Assembly: GCA_030686995.1 (NCBI GenBank)
Contig: CM060706.1
Coordinates: 140,081,505-140,145,504 of the forward strand
Direction: 5' to 3'
DNA from: Artemisia argyi
Taxonomy: Eukaryota; Streptophyta; Magnoliopsida; Asterales; Asteraceae
DNA length: 64,000 bases
Positions 52,701-64,000 of the stretch are shown in pieces. Every line of letters starts with the position of its first letter. The first letter of the stretch is position 1. A program made the position numbers and the translations under genes. Below the pieces are notes generated by a model, which was given only the letters and a program-made list of their open reading frames with translations, searched no databases and was not told the DNA's origin.

Positions 52701-55631
52701 TATAATTTCTTAATCCCAGGCTGCAGCACGTGCATTTAGAGCTGGTTCTAAGCCGGATTTTGTATTAGGCAGCACGTTGCATCCAACTGTTAAGTGGGCT
52801 GAAGAGGAAAATGAAGTTGGTCCCGATGAACTTGCTAAGGTATTCAATTTAAAAAGTTATCATGCATTATTGTTCTGAACTAAATTCTGTACATTTATAA
52901 ATTCATTATCGTTTTCCAGATAAAAATAGCATTTGTCAGGAACCTACCCTCTAGTACTGATGAAAGCTACTTGAACAAACTATTTGTGCCCTTTGGGAAG
53001 GTCAGAGATGCTTCAACTCGTATGTTAATCTATTCTCTTAGGTTAGTGCATCGTAAATCTTAGTTGTATCCATGCTCATCTTTCAGGTAGACAAAGTGGT
53101 GGTGCACAGCAAGGGTATATTTTCAGTTGGATTTGTTCACTTTGCTCAGCGATCAGTACGTGAAAACTTAATTTAGAATGCAATATATATTGTAATATTT
53201 TTCACATCCGGCACTCTCCTGACATGTTGATGGTTTTTTTTCCCACTGTTACTGTGATTTTAACTTTTCTTTTACATGTAGCATCTTGATAGTGCCATAG
53301 AGGGACTGAATGAAAAAATGGTCCAAGGGCCTTACGGCAGTCCACCATTTAAGCTACATGTAATGTAAACGACTTAAGTTTTTAATTAATCATCAATACA
53401 CAAACAAATAGATCTGCGAAGGAATGATCTAAACCTTTGTTTATATAGGTTGAAGTTGCAAGGCCCATGGACAAAAAAAGGAAAAGAGTTCATGAAGATC
53501 TACAAAACAGTCAGCCGCGTGAGGTTTTAAGTAACTTTAGACCTCAATATCATGAGCCAGTCTTGAATACCTTGAATGGGCACAGAGATACACTTCAAAA
53601 GGTTATTATTATTATTATTATTTATTATTATTATTCCCCCCCCCTCTTAAATTACAAATTAAAAGTTATAGTTCAAGAAAATGAACTTCCTCTTCTTGTT
53701 CTTGTCTTCTTTTGGTCTACTCATCTTGCATTTCTTTCAAATTAAAGACATGCGCCTAACTCTAATCTTAATTTTCTTACTATTATTCTATTAGGAACCT
53801 CTAGGTGCTGATCCCTATGAAGCTGCTGTTCTACTGTTACCAGTGGCTGTCAGAGAGCGGCTACTTCGAATTTTGCGGCTTGGTATTGCTACTCGATATG
53901 ATGTATGCTTTTAACTGGATTGCATAATCACCCAATAATCTATTTTTGTCTTTCAAATTCTCTGTTCTTTTCATTAATATAATTCATTGTTTGGCAGATT
54001 GCAGTTGAATCCTTAACTAATCTAGCAGAACTACCTGAATCTAATGCCATATTAGTACTTGATCAGGTTAACTCTATGCATACAATTGAATCTCTGCTAT
54101 ACACCACTGTAATACTTCGGTTAAACTGATCATCCTATGTGATTCTTTGCAGTTCATGTTGTCAGGAGCAGATGAGCGAGATAAGGGAGCATATCTCACT
54201 TCACTAATGTCTAAGGTATGTCTTCTGTCTGTTTCTATGTTTAATACATTGTTTTAGTTTTTATGTCTAGTTTTTTGTGTACCAATGAAAATATGTATTT
54301 TTTATGTTATTTTGCAAACAGTACCAGGTGGACAAACTCAGATTAGATCAACTACCTTCGGGTTTGTCAAGATTAAGGGAGTCTAACGTCAGGGAACCAG
54401 TGGGCCTCCTCTCTGGTAGAATTAATTTTTCAGCGGTTGATTCCCATGCCTTGCATGTGGACCCAAGTGTGCCTAGGTTCGTTTCTTGTGCTCAAAGCTG
54501 TCTGCTTTATGTATTATAGTGCGTATATGACGAGCACATTGAATAACTAAAGAACACATTTTTTGGGCTATAAAAATGCTGTAATTATACGGTACTAAAC
54601 TTCTGATAAATAAAGAACAGATAGTTTACAACTTTGGTCGTTTGCATCACCACATGTGCACTTTGATATTAGCAGAAGATCTACGTGCACAAAATCAAAC
54701 TCAATCAAGGCTAATAATAGGTTTATTATCAAATGCAGTATGCAATCCTTGTTCCAACTTAAATGTAACATTTGCTTAGATAATAGCTTAACATGAGTGT
54801 TTGATTATTATGGTGATATTGGTGGCAAGATAGATGAGTCGGGCATGTTGGGTAACATGTCAAAATGAGTAGTTTTGTTGATTAGGTCGGGCTCTAGTGT
54901 AACCATACTTCTAGTGCTTTGTATTTTCTTTCGACAATCAAAAAATAGAAATGCTGATAAAGTATCTTGATACTTATATTTAATTTCTGGAACCTGATTC
55001 TTATTAATTCTTTTTATTTATATACTTTAAAGATGGTAAAAGGTTTAAATATTCATCATCTGAACTTACAACACTCCTCTCACTTAATTGTCTATGATGC
55101 AGGTCTGACGGTTATGCATCTCGTTATTCTTCGCTGTATCCAGCTTATAGTTTACCGAGTCATACAGGTGCTCTGAGAACAGAGGAAAGAAGTCCTTTAC
55201 ACTTGCAAGAATTACCAGGTTCTTCTGCCAGTGTTCCATACAGCCGATATTTAGTAAATTCACATATTCCAGCAGCCTATGCCAACTTGGAGGAGATGAG
55301 TCCCATCCCCTCTCACCAAATCCAAATCCCTGGTTCATCTTCATTGTCTTATGCTAGATCTACAAATGATCCAAGAACAACACAAGATCCAAGAATCGCA
55401 CAAGATTCTTACCAAAAACCTGCACAAGATCCTTACCAAATACCCACCTCTTCTGCACCTTATGCAAATGTTGGTGCGGATTCTCACCTTGCGGCATCTG
55501 GTGATCGTCAAGCTACTCGGCCCCAAATGAGATTCGATCCGTTTACTGGCCAACCTTACAAATTTGACCCTTTTACAGGCGAACCCATTATCCCCGAAAG
55601 CGCTACTCACCGTTATGAGAGCCCATACTAA
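49735..55631 (+). CDS. hnRNP Q/R-like RNA-binding protein, 3 RRMs, 633 aa, 17 exons
   Basis: Exons: 49735-49771, 50139-50212, 50992-51057, 51194-51265, 52063-52135, 52241-52278, 52396-52512, 52720-52839, 52920-53000, 53087-53155, 53282-53359, 53449-53601, 53795-53902, 53998-54066, 54153-54215, 54322-54476, 55103-55631. All junctions are GT-AG and in phase; 1902 bases total. RRM1 is about residues 20-95 (VFVGGL, KGFGFIRF), RRM2 98-188 (LFLGNL, RGFGFVKF), RRM3 200-280 (IAFVRNL, SVGFVHF), then a basic KKRKR signal (about 284-288). Residues about 330-410 (ERLLRILRLGIATRYD, ... NAILVLDQFMLSGADERDKG, LMSKY) resemble the acidic domain of animal hnRNP Q/R, which there precedes the RRMs. The tail is Tyr/Pro/Gln-rich with DPY..P repeats and a doubled FDPFTG.P motif. 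Probably nuclear and acting in mRNA processing, by family. The start is the first ATG after the leader intron. Confidence 0.93.
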
Positions 55632-55800
55632 CTTTGAACATTCTTTATAATGTTTTCTGGCCAAACCAAGGGTCAATTTCAGTTGCCGCAGTTCATGTTA
55701 ATTGTAAGAGATGTCTGTTAGTCCCCAGAGTTTAGCAATGTACATTAGTGGAGCTTTTTTTATTTAATTACATGCTCTTCAGCTTATTCATTTTGAGGGC
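55632..55800 (+). other. 3' UTR and probable end of the hnRNP Q/R-like gene
   Basis: T-rich stretch after the TAA at 55629-55631. No AATAAA is evident; plant polyadenylation signals are loose, so the end is approximate. Confidence 0.35.
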
Positions 55801-57639
55801 TACTGGTCAATCCTTGAATCTTGATTACCCAAGTCCTCTTATGAGAAAAAGGTTGTCAGCATTGCCTTCAACTTCCGATAAACCGTCACTGCTATTTCCA
55901 ACAATCTAAACTATGAAAGGAGAAAACGTCAAGTCTTGTAGCAATGAACAATTAAACGAAGCCTTTCCAATTGTCATTCTTGCAAAATAGTGTTTTTGGA
56001 TCATATAGTTAACGGAGATTAGTGTCGGTGTGTATGAAATTAGATGTTGCGTTTCTTTTGAACATAGCATGTATCAATCAGATATTGCATTTCCTTTGAA
56101 CTGAAAAGATTACATTCATTGAGCTTAATAAACTGTTTGACTAGGTAAACTTCTAAGATGCTAATTTCTGTTTGCGATAGTTGACAATTGACATTTGAGG
56201 AGTGTTAAGCGACTTGCAAAAGAACAAATGAGTTATTTACTTATCTGAGGCTCTGAGCTTTACATATTTCTTAACTGATACAGGCTATACGAGTTTGTTT
56301 TCGCTGTGTAGTTAGTTATTCGTTGGTTTCGAATATCAAACATGGTAATCGTCATAAGTAGAAAATCCCGACGCCAAAAAGTTCAATTCACAGCCCAGAT
56401 GAATTAGCCATTTAACTGGTTACGTTATGAAAGCGTTGTTGACAGTTGCCTAAACTGCCTATAATCGTCTTCTAAAACTCTTTATTGTAGTCGGTTGTTA
56501 GTTAAACAGTGTATGTGACCTATCTTATCGACACATATGTTCCAGTAGCAGGACGAATTTTGGGTCTTACACAACCCTATAAAAATTGCAGACAGCAGGC
56601 TTATTTCACATACTAGTTATGTAAACACGAGAACACGACCAAACTCAAGTTATGCAACCGGCTTTTGCACACGGAATCATGAATTAGAGTTAGGAGTGAA
56701 AAACGGGTCAAAAAGCATTAAGGTCGAGTCGAGTTGAAATAGCAACACCTATTCATGTTAAAGATCATTGCAAAAGCTACATAACTACTGTATAATTTTT
56801 TTGAATACGTAAGGTACAAGCATATATGCATCAGGTACAAGTATTATAGAGTAGCTGAAAGTTGAACCGGGTCAAACAGTAGTGGGCTCAACCGACCAGA
56901 AAACAAAGTGAAGCACATGGACTCCCGCTTGTTTGGTAACCAGCAGCTAGCTAAAATGCTACTTCTAGCAATATTTACACTTAATATTTAAAATTACACA
57001 ACTATGTTATCAAATGCTTCTATAAGAACAAATAGCTACTAGCTAGTGTTTCCTACTAATGTTTACCGATAATGCTTTTGCTTCATGTTATCGCTAGTTT
57101 TACTATACATATTCGTTGTTGGATGATATTCATCGTTGTTCTAAGCTATGTCAAGGTTTTGTTAACGAGATGTTTGTTGCTGAAAATAAAATATTATCAC
57201 AAGAAAATGCAGCAATGTACATTTACTATAAGGAAGTCGTCATATATGTAAAAATGATACTACTATAAGATGACGATCCAGTCAATTTTAGCTATGATAC
57301 GATAACATTGAAATTACAATAGTCAAAATTGTTGGAAATTTGGCTTGCTCTAATGTTTTGTTTCTTCTTGACGAGTTTGTACTTTGTAGTGACGGTCAAA
57401 AAGATAATAAGAAAAGAAGTCATGATGTGAATTATATTGACATGCATACTTATCCTATAAATTTCACACAATTCTATGGTCACTAATTTTCTTCTTTATT
57501 TTCTATGTTGCCGTATACAATGATGGAGATGGATTACTTAGGATGAGTAGAATTCTAAACTAATAACTGCCTTTTGGGCAGTTTTCAAGGGTTTCAAAAT
57601 CTTCAAAGTTAGTCGTTCAATTTCCGAAAATTTAATTTT
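55801..57639. other. Intergenic, nothing recognised
   Basis: AT-rich sequence without ORFs above background and without repeats shared with the rest of the window. Confidence 0.5.
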
Positions 57640-57790
57640 GTGAGCCAGGAGCGTTGCCTCTTGGATCCTACTAGGGGCTGCCGCCCCTGGATTCTGCTCC
57701 CAGGGGCTGCTACCCCTGGAACCCCGCTCCCAGGGGCGCTACCCCGGGCCCCCGTCCCTTAGGGGCTTTGCCTCTAAAATAATAATAAAT
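57640..57790. repeat. GC-rich palindrome cluster
   Basis: Several overlapping short palindromes of the form AGGGGC..GCCCCT (AGGGGCTGCCGCCCCT, then CAGGGGCTGCTACCCCTG, then CAGGGGCGCTACCCCGG), ending in TTAGGGGCTTTGCCTCTAA. Base composition is sharply unlike the AT-rich surroundings. The sequence to the right (57800-57920) contains AACATTCCTCCCCTATTTTAGTG and could be part of a retroelement LTR remnant, which is unproven. Confidence 0.7.
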
Positions 57791-59178
57791 TCAAATAGGT
57801 GTGCACTCCGCACCTCCAAACCTAAATGATGTCTTATTATGATGAAATTGGTCAAAAAAGTTAATCAAATTACACTAAAATATAACATTCCTCCCCTATT
57901 TTAGTGCAATCCTTGATTAACTAAAACAAGTTATCTCAAACAATCAAACTTTTGCATAAATGAAATGTCGTGACATTAAACATTCCAAATATTCGAATAC
58001 CAGGGTGTCGCTTAGGATTGAACCCTGGGAATTCATAATTATGAATACACGAAGATAATGTACACAAAAGTTTACATACATAGTAGTTCTATCTTGACAC
58101 ATGTTTTAATAGCCTATGTCCTTATCCTTCATAAGCATGTCAAAGCCAAGTCCCAGCTTTTTGAAGCGGCTAAACTTCATGCTCATGGTAATATGAAATG
58201 TAGAAATAATTTCCGATCATGGGAATATGAAATGTAGCAATTGTGCTACATTTCATGAAAAGTAGTCTTTCTAGGATATGAGATACATTTTAAAACAAGG
58301 ATATGAGATACATTTTACCCGTTCAAGCTATTTGAATGTGATTAGTGTAGTCAATGTCTGATCCTATTTGTCATTAACAATGATTTAACAAGCTCTCTTA
58401 CAATGTAATTCTTAGCCAGTTCATGGAAAATAAATGGTTGTCACATAATTCTCATAAACACAAACACGGCCGTCTCGCAACAACGCGCAGGCTCATCTGC
58501 TCGTTATGTTCAAGAGAGAAAAAAGAGAAGAAAAGAAAAGTTACTCTTATATTAGTCAACGAAAGCGCAGCTAACCGAAAGCCCAAGCCCAGCCACCCCA
58601 GCCAGTAGTAGCCTTTGGGTTTAAAGCAAAACTCTAAAATCAGTATATGTGTAGAAGAATTTCTCTTATACCTAAAAGTCTAAAACACTAAAAAAAGCTA
58701 GTTACTGCTGAGAAAGTTTGTCGATCGAAAAATGGTGTTTGAGAGGGATACAATTTGTATTTGTCCCTTATTTTTCTTTCTATGTCACAGTTTTTGCTTT
58801 TTATTATCTTTAAATAAAAAAAAGCATTTTGTTTTGAACATACCAGTGGAGTTTATTCAGATCTACATTCTTGTGTGGTTTTTGTTCTAGATAATTTTGT
58901 TGCTTATTTATTTTGAAGACATTATTTACATTTATATATAAATAATGACTTTTATAATTTTAAAAAATACGAATTGTTTTTTGTTTCGTTATATTTTGTT
59001 AGACATAGTATTTTTATTATTCAATACGGGTTTTCAACACCCGCGCACTCGATATCGGGTTTTTATACCCGGTTTGACCCGAGAATCAAAAATACAAATG
59101 TTCCCTCCCTAACAAACTCCTCTCATTTCACCAACGAACTCCAAGAACCCAAATCTTCTCTTTTGATCAAAATTCGCA
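57791..59178. other. Intergenic and promoter region of the RRM gene
   Basis: A perfect 13-bp hairpin lies at 58227-58256 (arm ATGAAATGTAGCA, loop ATTG) and a tandem copy of GGATATGAGATACATTTTA near 58273-58317. TATATATAAAT near 58933 is a possible TATA box about 240 bases before the ATG; the pyrimidine-rich stretch at 59100-59165 looks like 5' UTR. Confidence 0.45.
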
Positions 59179-61680
59179 ATGGAATCAGTAAAATCTAATG
59201 ATCAGGTTCGCACATTTTATCTATTTATCTTTAATTTGATGATATACACTCCGTATTTGTTTATGAATTTTCATCTTCGTTCATAATATACCGATTCTTT
59301 AATGATCATTGATATCTTGACTATTACATGTTATGGGGATATAATGTATATGCTAATAATGCTGTTTATTAGGTATTTTTGTATAATTTAGTGATATATT
59401 GTTGATCTATAGGTAGTAGATTATGAATTATGATTTTATAGTTGATGTAGCCATTTGGATTATGGCGTTTTGAACGTATATTTTGAGTTGCTGTCTATAT
59501 TGATGATTTTGATAGTCTAGTTATTTCTATGAATTTTGATCTTGATATATTTTGACTATTATATGATGCTAATAATTTTGTTTATATAGCAATGCTTGTT
59601 AATTTAGTGATTCTTTGTTGAGATGATATGTTGATCTATAGGTAGATTATGGATAACGAATTTATAGTTGATGTAGCATTGTGAATATTTGCTTTGACGG
59701 AATTTTGAACGTATAAGTTGAGTTGTGTATCTTGATTATGTTAGATGTTTATTTATAGTGTAGTTTTAGTAGTTGTTGTGACCTGTATAAGAATTTTGTG
59801 TAATTTACTGTTAGATGATGCTTAGTTTTAAATTGCATGTTGCGTTTAGGGGCCTAACTACCGCGATGCGATTGCGAGCGCATCACAGACGCGATTCATT
59901 GTAGTATAATATCTTTCTACTCAACTTGTAAATGTCCAAGTTTCGAATAAATCAGCTTAACCATAAATCAAGTCATTTACATATTGATGCTACTAAATTC
60001 TTAAGTTCATTAGTTATGTGATGGCAGAAGATTATGTGGTCTGATTTAAGGTTTTAATGAGTATATTGTCTTTACTTTATTAATGAAGGTCGAAATCTAT
60101 AAATTAAAGGGGCTCATGCATGGTCTCATCTTTTGTAATATTGAAAAAAAACAGCCGAGGTTCTGATTACGGGATTTTTTTTGAGAATCCTTCACAACTT
60201 TTTGGACATGGTTTCTATGCTGTGCTACTTTTGGTGTCTTGTAAGAATGTTGTGTATTGTTATTTTTATCTGTTTGAAGAATATGTGGTTAAAGTTAAAG
60301 TGGTGGTTGAGATTTGTTTCTCAATGTAGTTGTTGTGTTCTAGTGTGTCTAGGATACAATATGAATGGTTGTATGTACATTTGATCTGGTTTCTTTGGTG
60401 TGATGCTAGGTTTATTTGTGATATTTGTATAATTCACTGTTAGGTGATGTTGAAGGTCGTATAGTTGAAAGTAATTGTTACGATTTTGTTTGTGTGTACA
60501 TTTGATTATTTGCTGAAAATTGTAGAGCTTATGTGCATTGCGGTTCATTCATATCTGATACATAGGTTGCTTTTTGTTCATTATATGCTGATTGCAGCAG
60601 CTTTTGGAATGTGCGATACATGCTATTGTTACAAAAACCGCATTTCTTGACTTGCACGAAATTAACTGTAAAATAAGTTGTCTCTAAAAAGATTTTTAGC
60701 AACGAACGATAGTTATATTTATCTAAAATTTGGTTCTGTTAACCTGGTTTTATTTTAATGGCATTTTCTCAGATTGTTAAGGAGCAAAAGAAAATTCAGC
60801 GTAGAGTCAATTTCTATGGTTTTCCAAAACCGTCAAAGGTGCTCTTGGATGCTAGGTTCATTTTCTCTTTGCACGAGAAAAGAATGGGGAAATCTCATTT
60901 TTCTTCCTATCTACAGCGGGATGTTAAACTCTTTACAACAAGGTATTGAGCACAATCTGTTATTTAACATTTTTGTGTTTTCATATGGTTGTAAATTCTA
61001 AAAAACTGTACTTGTGTTACCTTTTAGTTGTACTATGGCTGAGTTGACCCTTGCTAAGGAGGGAAAAGTGGAGCTGTCTCAATCTCTTATGATGTCTAAG
61101 GATGTCTCAGTGGCGGGGTTAGTATTATACGGAGTATTTTTGTTCCAACAAACTGTAACATGGTTATAAAATACAGAATATTATGTCTTTGTCTCTTTTG
61201 GGAATTATGGTATGCAATTGATGATTATACTGTTGGGCAATGAATTGAATCGTTTTTGTTTGTATTAGTTTCTATATAATCTAGTGAATTTACTATTTTC
61301 TCATATTCATTTCAGTTGCTCTCACGGAGAGCAACATGTAAACAGTGAACTATGCATTCAAGATGTAGTTGGAGCCACCAATCCTGAATCCTATTTTGTT
61401 GCTACTGGCAGTGGCAAGCTGGCATTGAAGCTGCTGCAGGTATAAATGTGTATATATTTTAATTTACCGTGGAGCTACATTTGTTCTAAAACATGTATTA
61501 ACTTTTTTCCAGATTCCATCTGTTCCGGTTATCAGGCTTCGGGAAGGTGTACTGAGACTTAAAAAACCCTCAAATCTACAAAAGAACCATGCTCAGGTAA
61601 GTATTGGTAATCCGTTTAGTCGTTTACATGGACTTGTTGTTGTTTATAATTTGAATATGTCATTTAGTTCACTTGTTACT

Positions 61681-61770
<90 letters not shown>

Positions 61771-62940
61771 GTATATGGATATGTGTGTGTGTGTGTGTAT
61801 GTGTGTGTGTGTGTGTATGTGTCATTTTCATTATGACCAAGGACTTATTGCTTTTGAATGTATGTCGTTTTGATTACTGTGACTATGCAGCAGGCTAAAG
61901 GTCTTGTTTCAAATGAAGTGTGTGCACCCAAAAGAAAAAGTGCTGCTTCTGTTTCATCTGAAGTGCCTCATAAGAAAGGGCAGCTAGTCAATCCTGCTGA
62001 GAAATGGTATTGCATAGCTAATCGTTTTCTGAGCGATGAGGAGAACTCTGATGACGATCCTGCTAGGAAAATGGTAGCTTATCAAATGGCCCGTGTCTCT
62101 CTTTCTGGTTTATTATGTTTGTTAATTTTTCTGCTAACATTTTGCAGGTGAACGAGATGACTGAAGGCCAAAGTAATACTGTTGTTGTAGCTGGGTTCAC
62201 TGTTTATCCTGGTTTTGATTTTGAAGTGGTATAAATGAATAATGTCAATACTTTTGTTGTTATATTTTAGTATCATAGACCCTTATAAAACCTGTAAATT
62301 TTCTTCTATTTCCAGGTAGAGTATGAGCTGCATGAGCGTTTCAAGTCCTGCGGAGAGATTGTAAGGATCTTTGTCGTTCCAGATAAGATTACTGGTCGTC
62401 CTAAAGTAAAGAGTAAGCTTTTATTCTTCACACTTTTGAAAATCAAGACTTAGAGATAGCTATATGACCTGGCACTTATGCCTGTGGATTGTTGTTATTT
62501 ACCCGTTGGTATCTGTCAACGGATAAAAACAACAAAAGTAGTTTGAAAATGCGAGCAAGTAACATGAAATTTTCATTTCACACCTTGTATACTATTGAAA
62601 ATCAAGCCATTGGTTTGCACCCACGAGCAGAGTTAATTACACATGTGCCTGCTGATTGTTTTTACCTGTGGGGGTATCTGTCAACAGATATATATACAAC
62701 AAAAGTAGTTTAGAAACATTGTCCAAAATTTTTTAACAAATCAACACCATTTCACACCTTGTTAACACCCTCTAATGTTGATACTTTTTTTTCAGGGTTG
62801 CGTTTATAACCTTTACTGATCGAGAGTCTGTCTACAAGGCGCTTCGGAAAAGTGGATCAATTATTGGTGCAAGTGCAATAACCGTTGAAGTTGAACAAGG
62901 AAGGAGTCGTGGAGTTGGTAGACGCAGTTATGTTGATTGA
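59179..62940 (+). CDS. RRM-domain protein, nine exons, last junction out of frame
   Basis: Exons: 59179-59205, 60773-60942, 61028-61117, 61316-61439, 61513-61596, 61891-62073, 62148-62228, 62316-62405, 62796-62940. The first eight join in phase (849 bases, 283 codons). The N-terminal part (IVKEQKKIQRRVNFYGFPKP...) and middle (NPESYFVATGSGKLALKLLQ; KRKSAASVS; an acidic SDEENSDDDPARK) match no family I recognise. The C-terminal RRM spans exons 7-9 (TVVVAGFTVYPGFDFEV, then ERFKSCGEIVRIFVVPDK, then VAFITFTDRESVYKALRKSG), ending RSRGVGRRSYVD. Neither the AAA|GTAAAG donor (62405) nor the A|GTAAGC donor (62413) puts exon 9 in its RRM frame. Loss of one G from an AG|GTAAGC donor would explain this. 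It could be a real null mutation, a sequencing error or an unusual splice. A nucleolin-like nuclear protein is only a guess. Confidence 0.75.
59206..60772 (+). other. First intron of the RRM gene, 1.57 kb
   Basis: AT-rich intron between donor CAG|GTTCGC and acceptor TTTTCTCAG. Small ORFs in it have no protein features. GCGATGCGATTGCGAGCGCATC near 59872 is a local imperfect palindrome. Confidence 0.65.
61685..61820. repeat. (AT)n then (TATG)/(GT)n microsatellite in an intron
   Basis: Roughly 40 AT units followed by TATG and GTGTGT tracts inside intron 5 of the RRM gene. Poly-Tyr/Ile ORFs across it are artefacts. Confidence 0.95.
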
Positions 62941-64000
62941 TATTAGGCTGGGCTACTGAATGCTGAGCCTGTGACACCCTGATGTCTCGTCACACTTTAT
63001 AATCTTCTACATCTACTTTTGCCCAATAAACGAGAACTGTTGTCTCTATCAACAATTCAAACACTTTATATCTGTGCTGTAGTAAGAGTTCAACAATTTG
63101 TGTTTCTGGTGTCGTATCAACTCTTTAATCTCTACTGTCTAATTCCTTTGAGAACTTGATAAAGAATGTGAATTCACCATTTGTTAATTTTTTTGCTCTT
63201 TAATTTTTCATTCATTTACCACCGTACTTTTATAAGGTACATTCTTTAAACATACTAACTATTTTTTTTTTCACCACATTCTATTCATTTGTAATATAGT
63301 AATCTATGTGCATCCATAAAATTTCGATATTTATGCAGCTGAGTTCTTTTACCTTGTTTATCTTGTTCGTATTAAACGCGAGCATAAGAACCAGAAGGCT
63401 AACTCAAGCATTCTAATTTGGAAATTAAGTAGATAAACGACTAGCTAAAAAAAATGCTTTAGATATGGTATTCTTATTTGTTGTTTTACGTTTCAACTTG
63501 AAATATATGTTGGATGCAATTTGGGGAAGATTGGTAATGTCAAGTTTGTTCTTGGATTCAAACAGTAGGATGCTTTATTAGTCTCATTCTTCTCTTATAA
63601 TGATACTATGGAAACGGGAATACGCTATCCTTCACAACTAGATGTAAAGGAAACTTGACATCATTACAGACATTGCAATTATGAGAAATTGAGAACACTG
63701 TCTTTTAGTCTATTTTAATCTTTGACCTAAGCTGACACCCTGTTACAAACCACTCATCTTTTATTGTGTTGGATATGCTTAGTATGTTACGATGCCTTAA
63801 GTTACGTACTCAATTTCATGCAAGTTTTTAACATATTCACCACGCCTATAGCACCTCAATACGAGCTTGGACATGTGGCGAAATAAAGTTGTGCAGGTCG
63901 AGCCAAGCCATCCTGTTTTGACCCGTTATGAATCCGCAAGACCTCCCCTTTATCACCTCATGATTTAACGCATATCTTTGTATACCACAAGCTGCAAGTG
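62941..64000. other. Downstream of the RRM gene, nothing recognised
   Basis: Includes the gene's 3' UTR (a CCCAATAAACGAG word at about 63022-63034 is a possible polyadenylation signal) and AT-rich intergenic sequence without a supported gene. Confidence 0.5.

Overview
This is nuclear DNA of a flowering plant. Two intron-rich genes with canonical plant splice sites lie at the right. At least four Athila- or Tat-lineage Ty3/gypsy LTR retrotransposon units fill the left 45 kb. Several retroelement peptides resemble proteins I remember from Asteraceae, tribe Anthemideae (Tanacetum/Chrysanthemum relatives); that placement is from memory and was not checked.

Layout. (1) 1-3751 plus 26564-26975: a decayed minus-strand Tat-like element. 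Gag, protease and RT are broken by nonsense changes and a frameshift, RNase H and integrase are missing, and the 5' LTR is split in two. (2) 3752-26558: a 22.8-kb minus-strand Athila-type composite inserted in that LTR, flanked by the perfect 5-bp duplication CCTGC. It has three long LTRs (A 3752-7599, B 11774-15877, C 22721-26558) around two different internal regions: a non-autonomous one (7600-11773, one long zinc-finger ORF without pol) and an autonomous one (15878-22720, an intact 1926-codon gag-pol). A and C are near-identical; the middle LTR B is clearly diverged. (3) 26976-28108: unique sequence with a duplicated exon-like segment and a perfect 17-bp hairpin. (4) 28109-44525: a plus-strand Athila-like element with a member of its own family (30745-38442, duplication AATCT) nested in its gag. 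The inner copy carries gag-protease; the outer copy carries gag plus an ATHILA ORF-1-type protein. Neither has RT or integrase. (5) 44526-49500: non-retroelement sequence with poorly resolved minus-strand exon-like islands and a long AT microsatellite. (6) 49540-55800: a 17-coding-exon plus-strand gene for a 633-aa hnRNP Q/R-like protein with three RRMs and a C-terminal acidic-type domain. (7) 55800-59178: intergenic sequence with a GC-rich palindrome cluster. (8) 59179-62940: a nine-exon plus-strand gene for an RRM protein whose last splice junction is out of frame as sequenced. (9) 62941-64000: no recognised feature.

How the parts relate. The autonomous and non-autonomous Athila units share LTR type, leader and 3' UTR, as expected if the gag-pol element supplies replication proteins in trans. 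The plus-strand family also lacks polymerase and would need a helper. Most notable: (a) a two-hairpin module just after the gag/pol stop codon that recurs in three different units with compensating stem changes; (b) the three-LTR composite bounded by one target-site duplication; (c) arrays of a TGACGGCGTCA-like palindrome directly upstream of the TATA box in the plus-strand family's LTRs; (d) a 319-bp TG...CA foldback element with a 5-bp target duplication.
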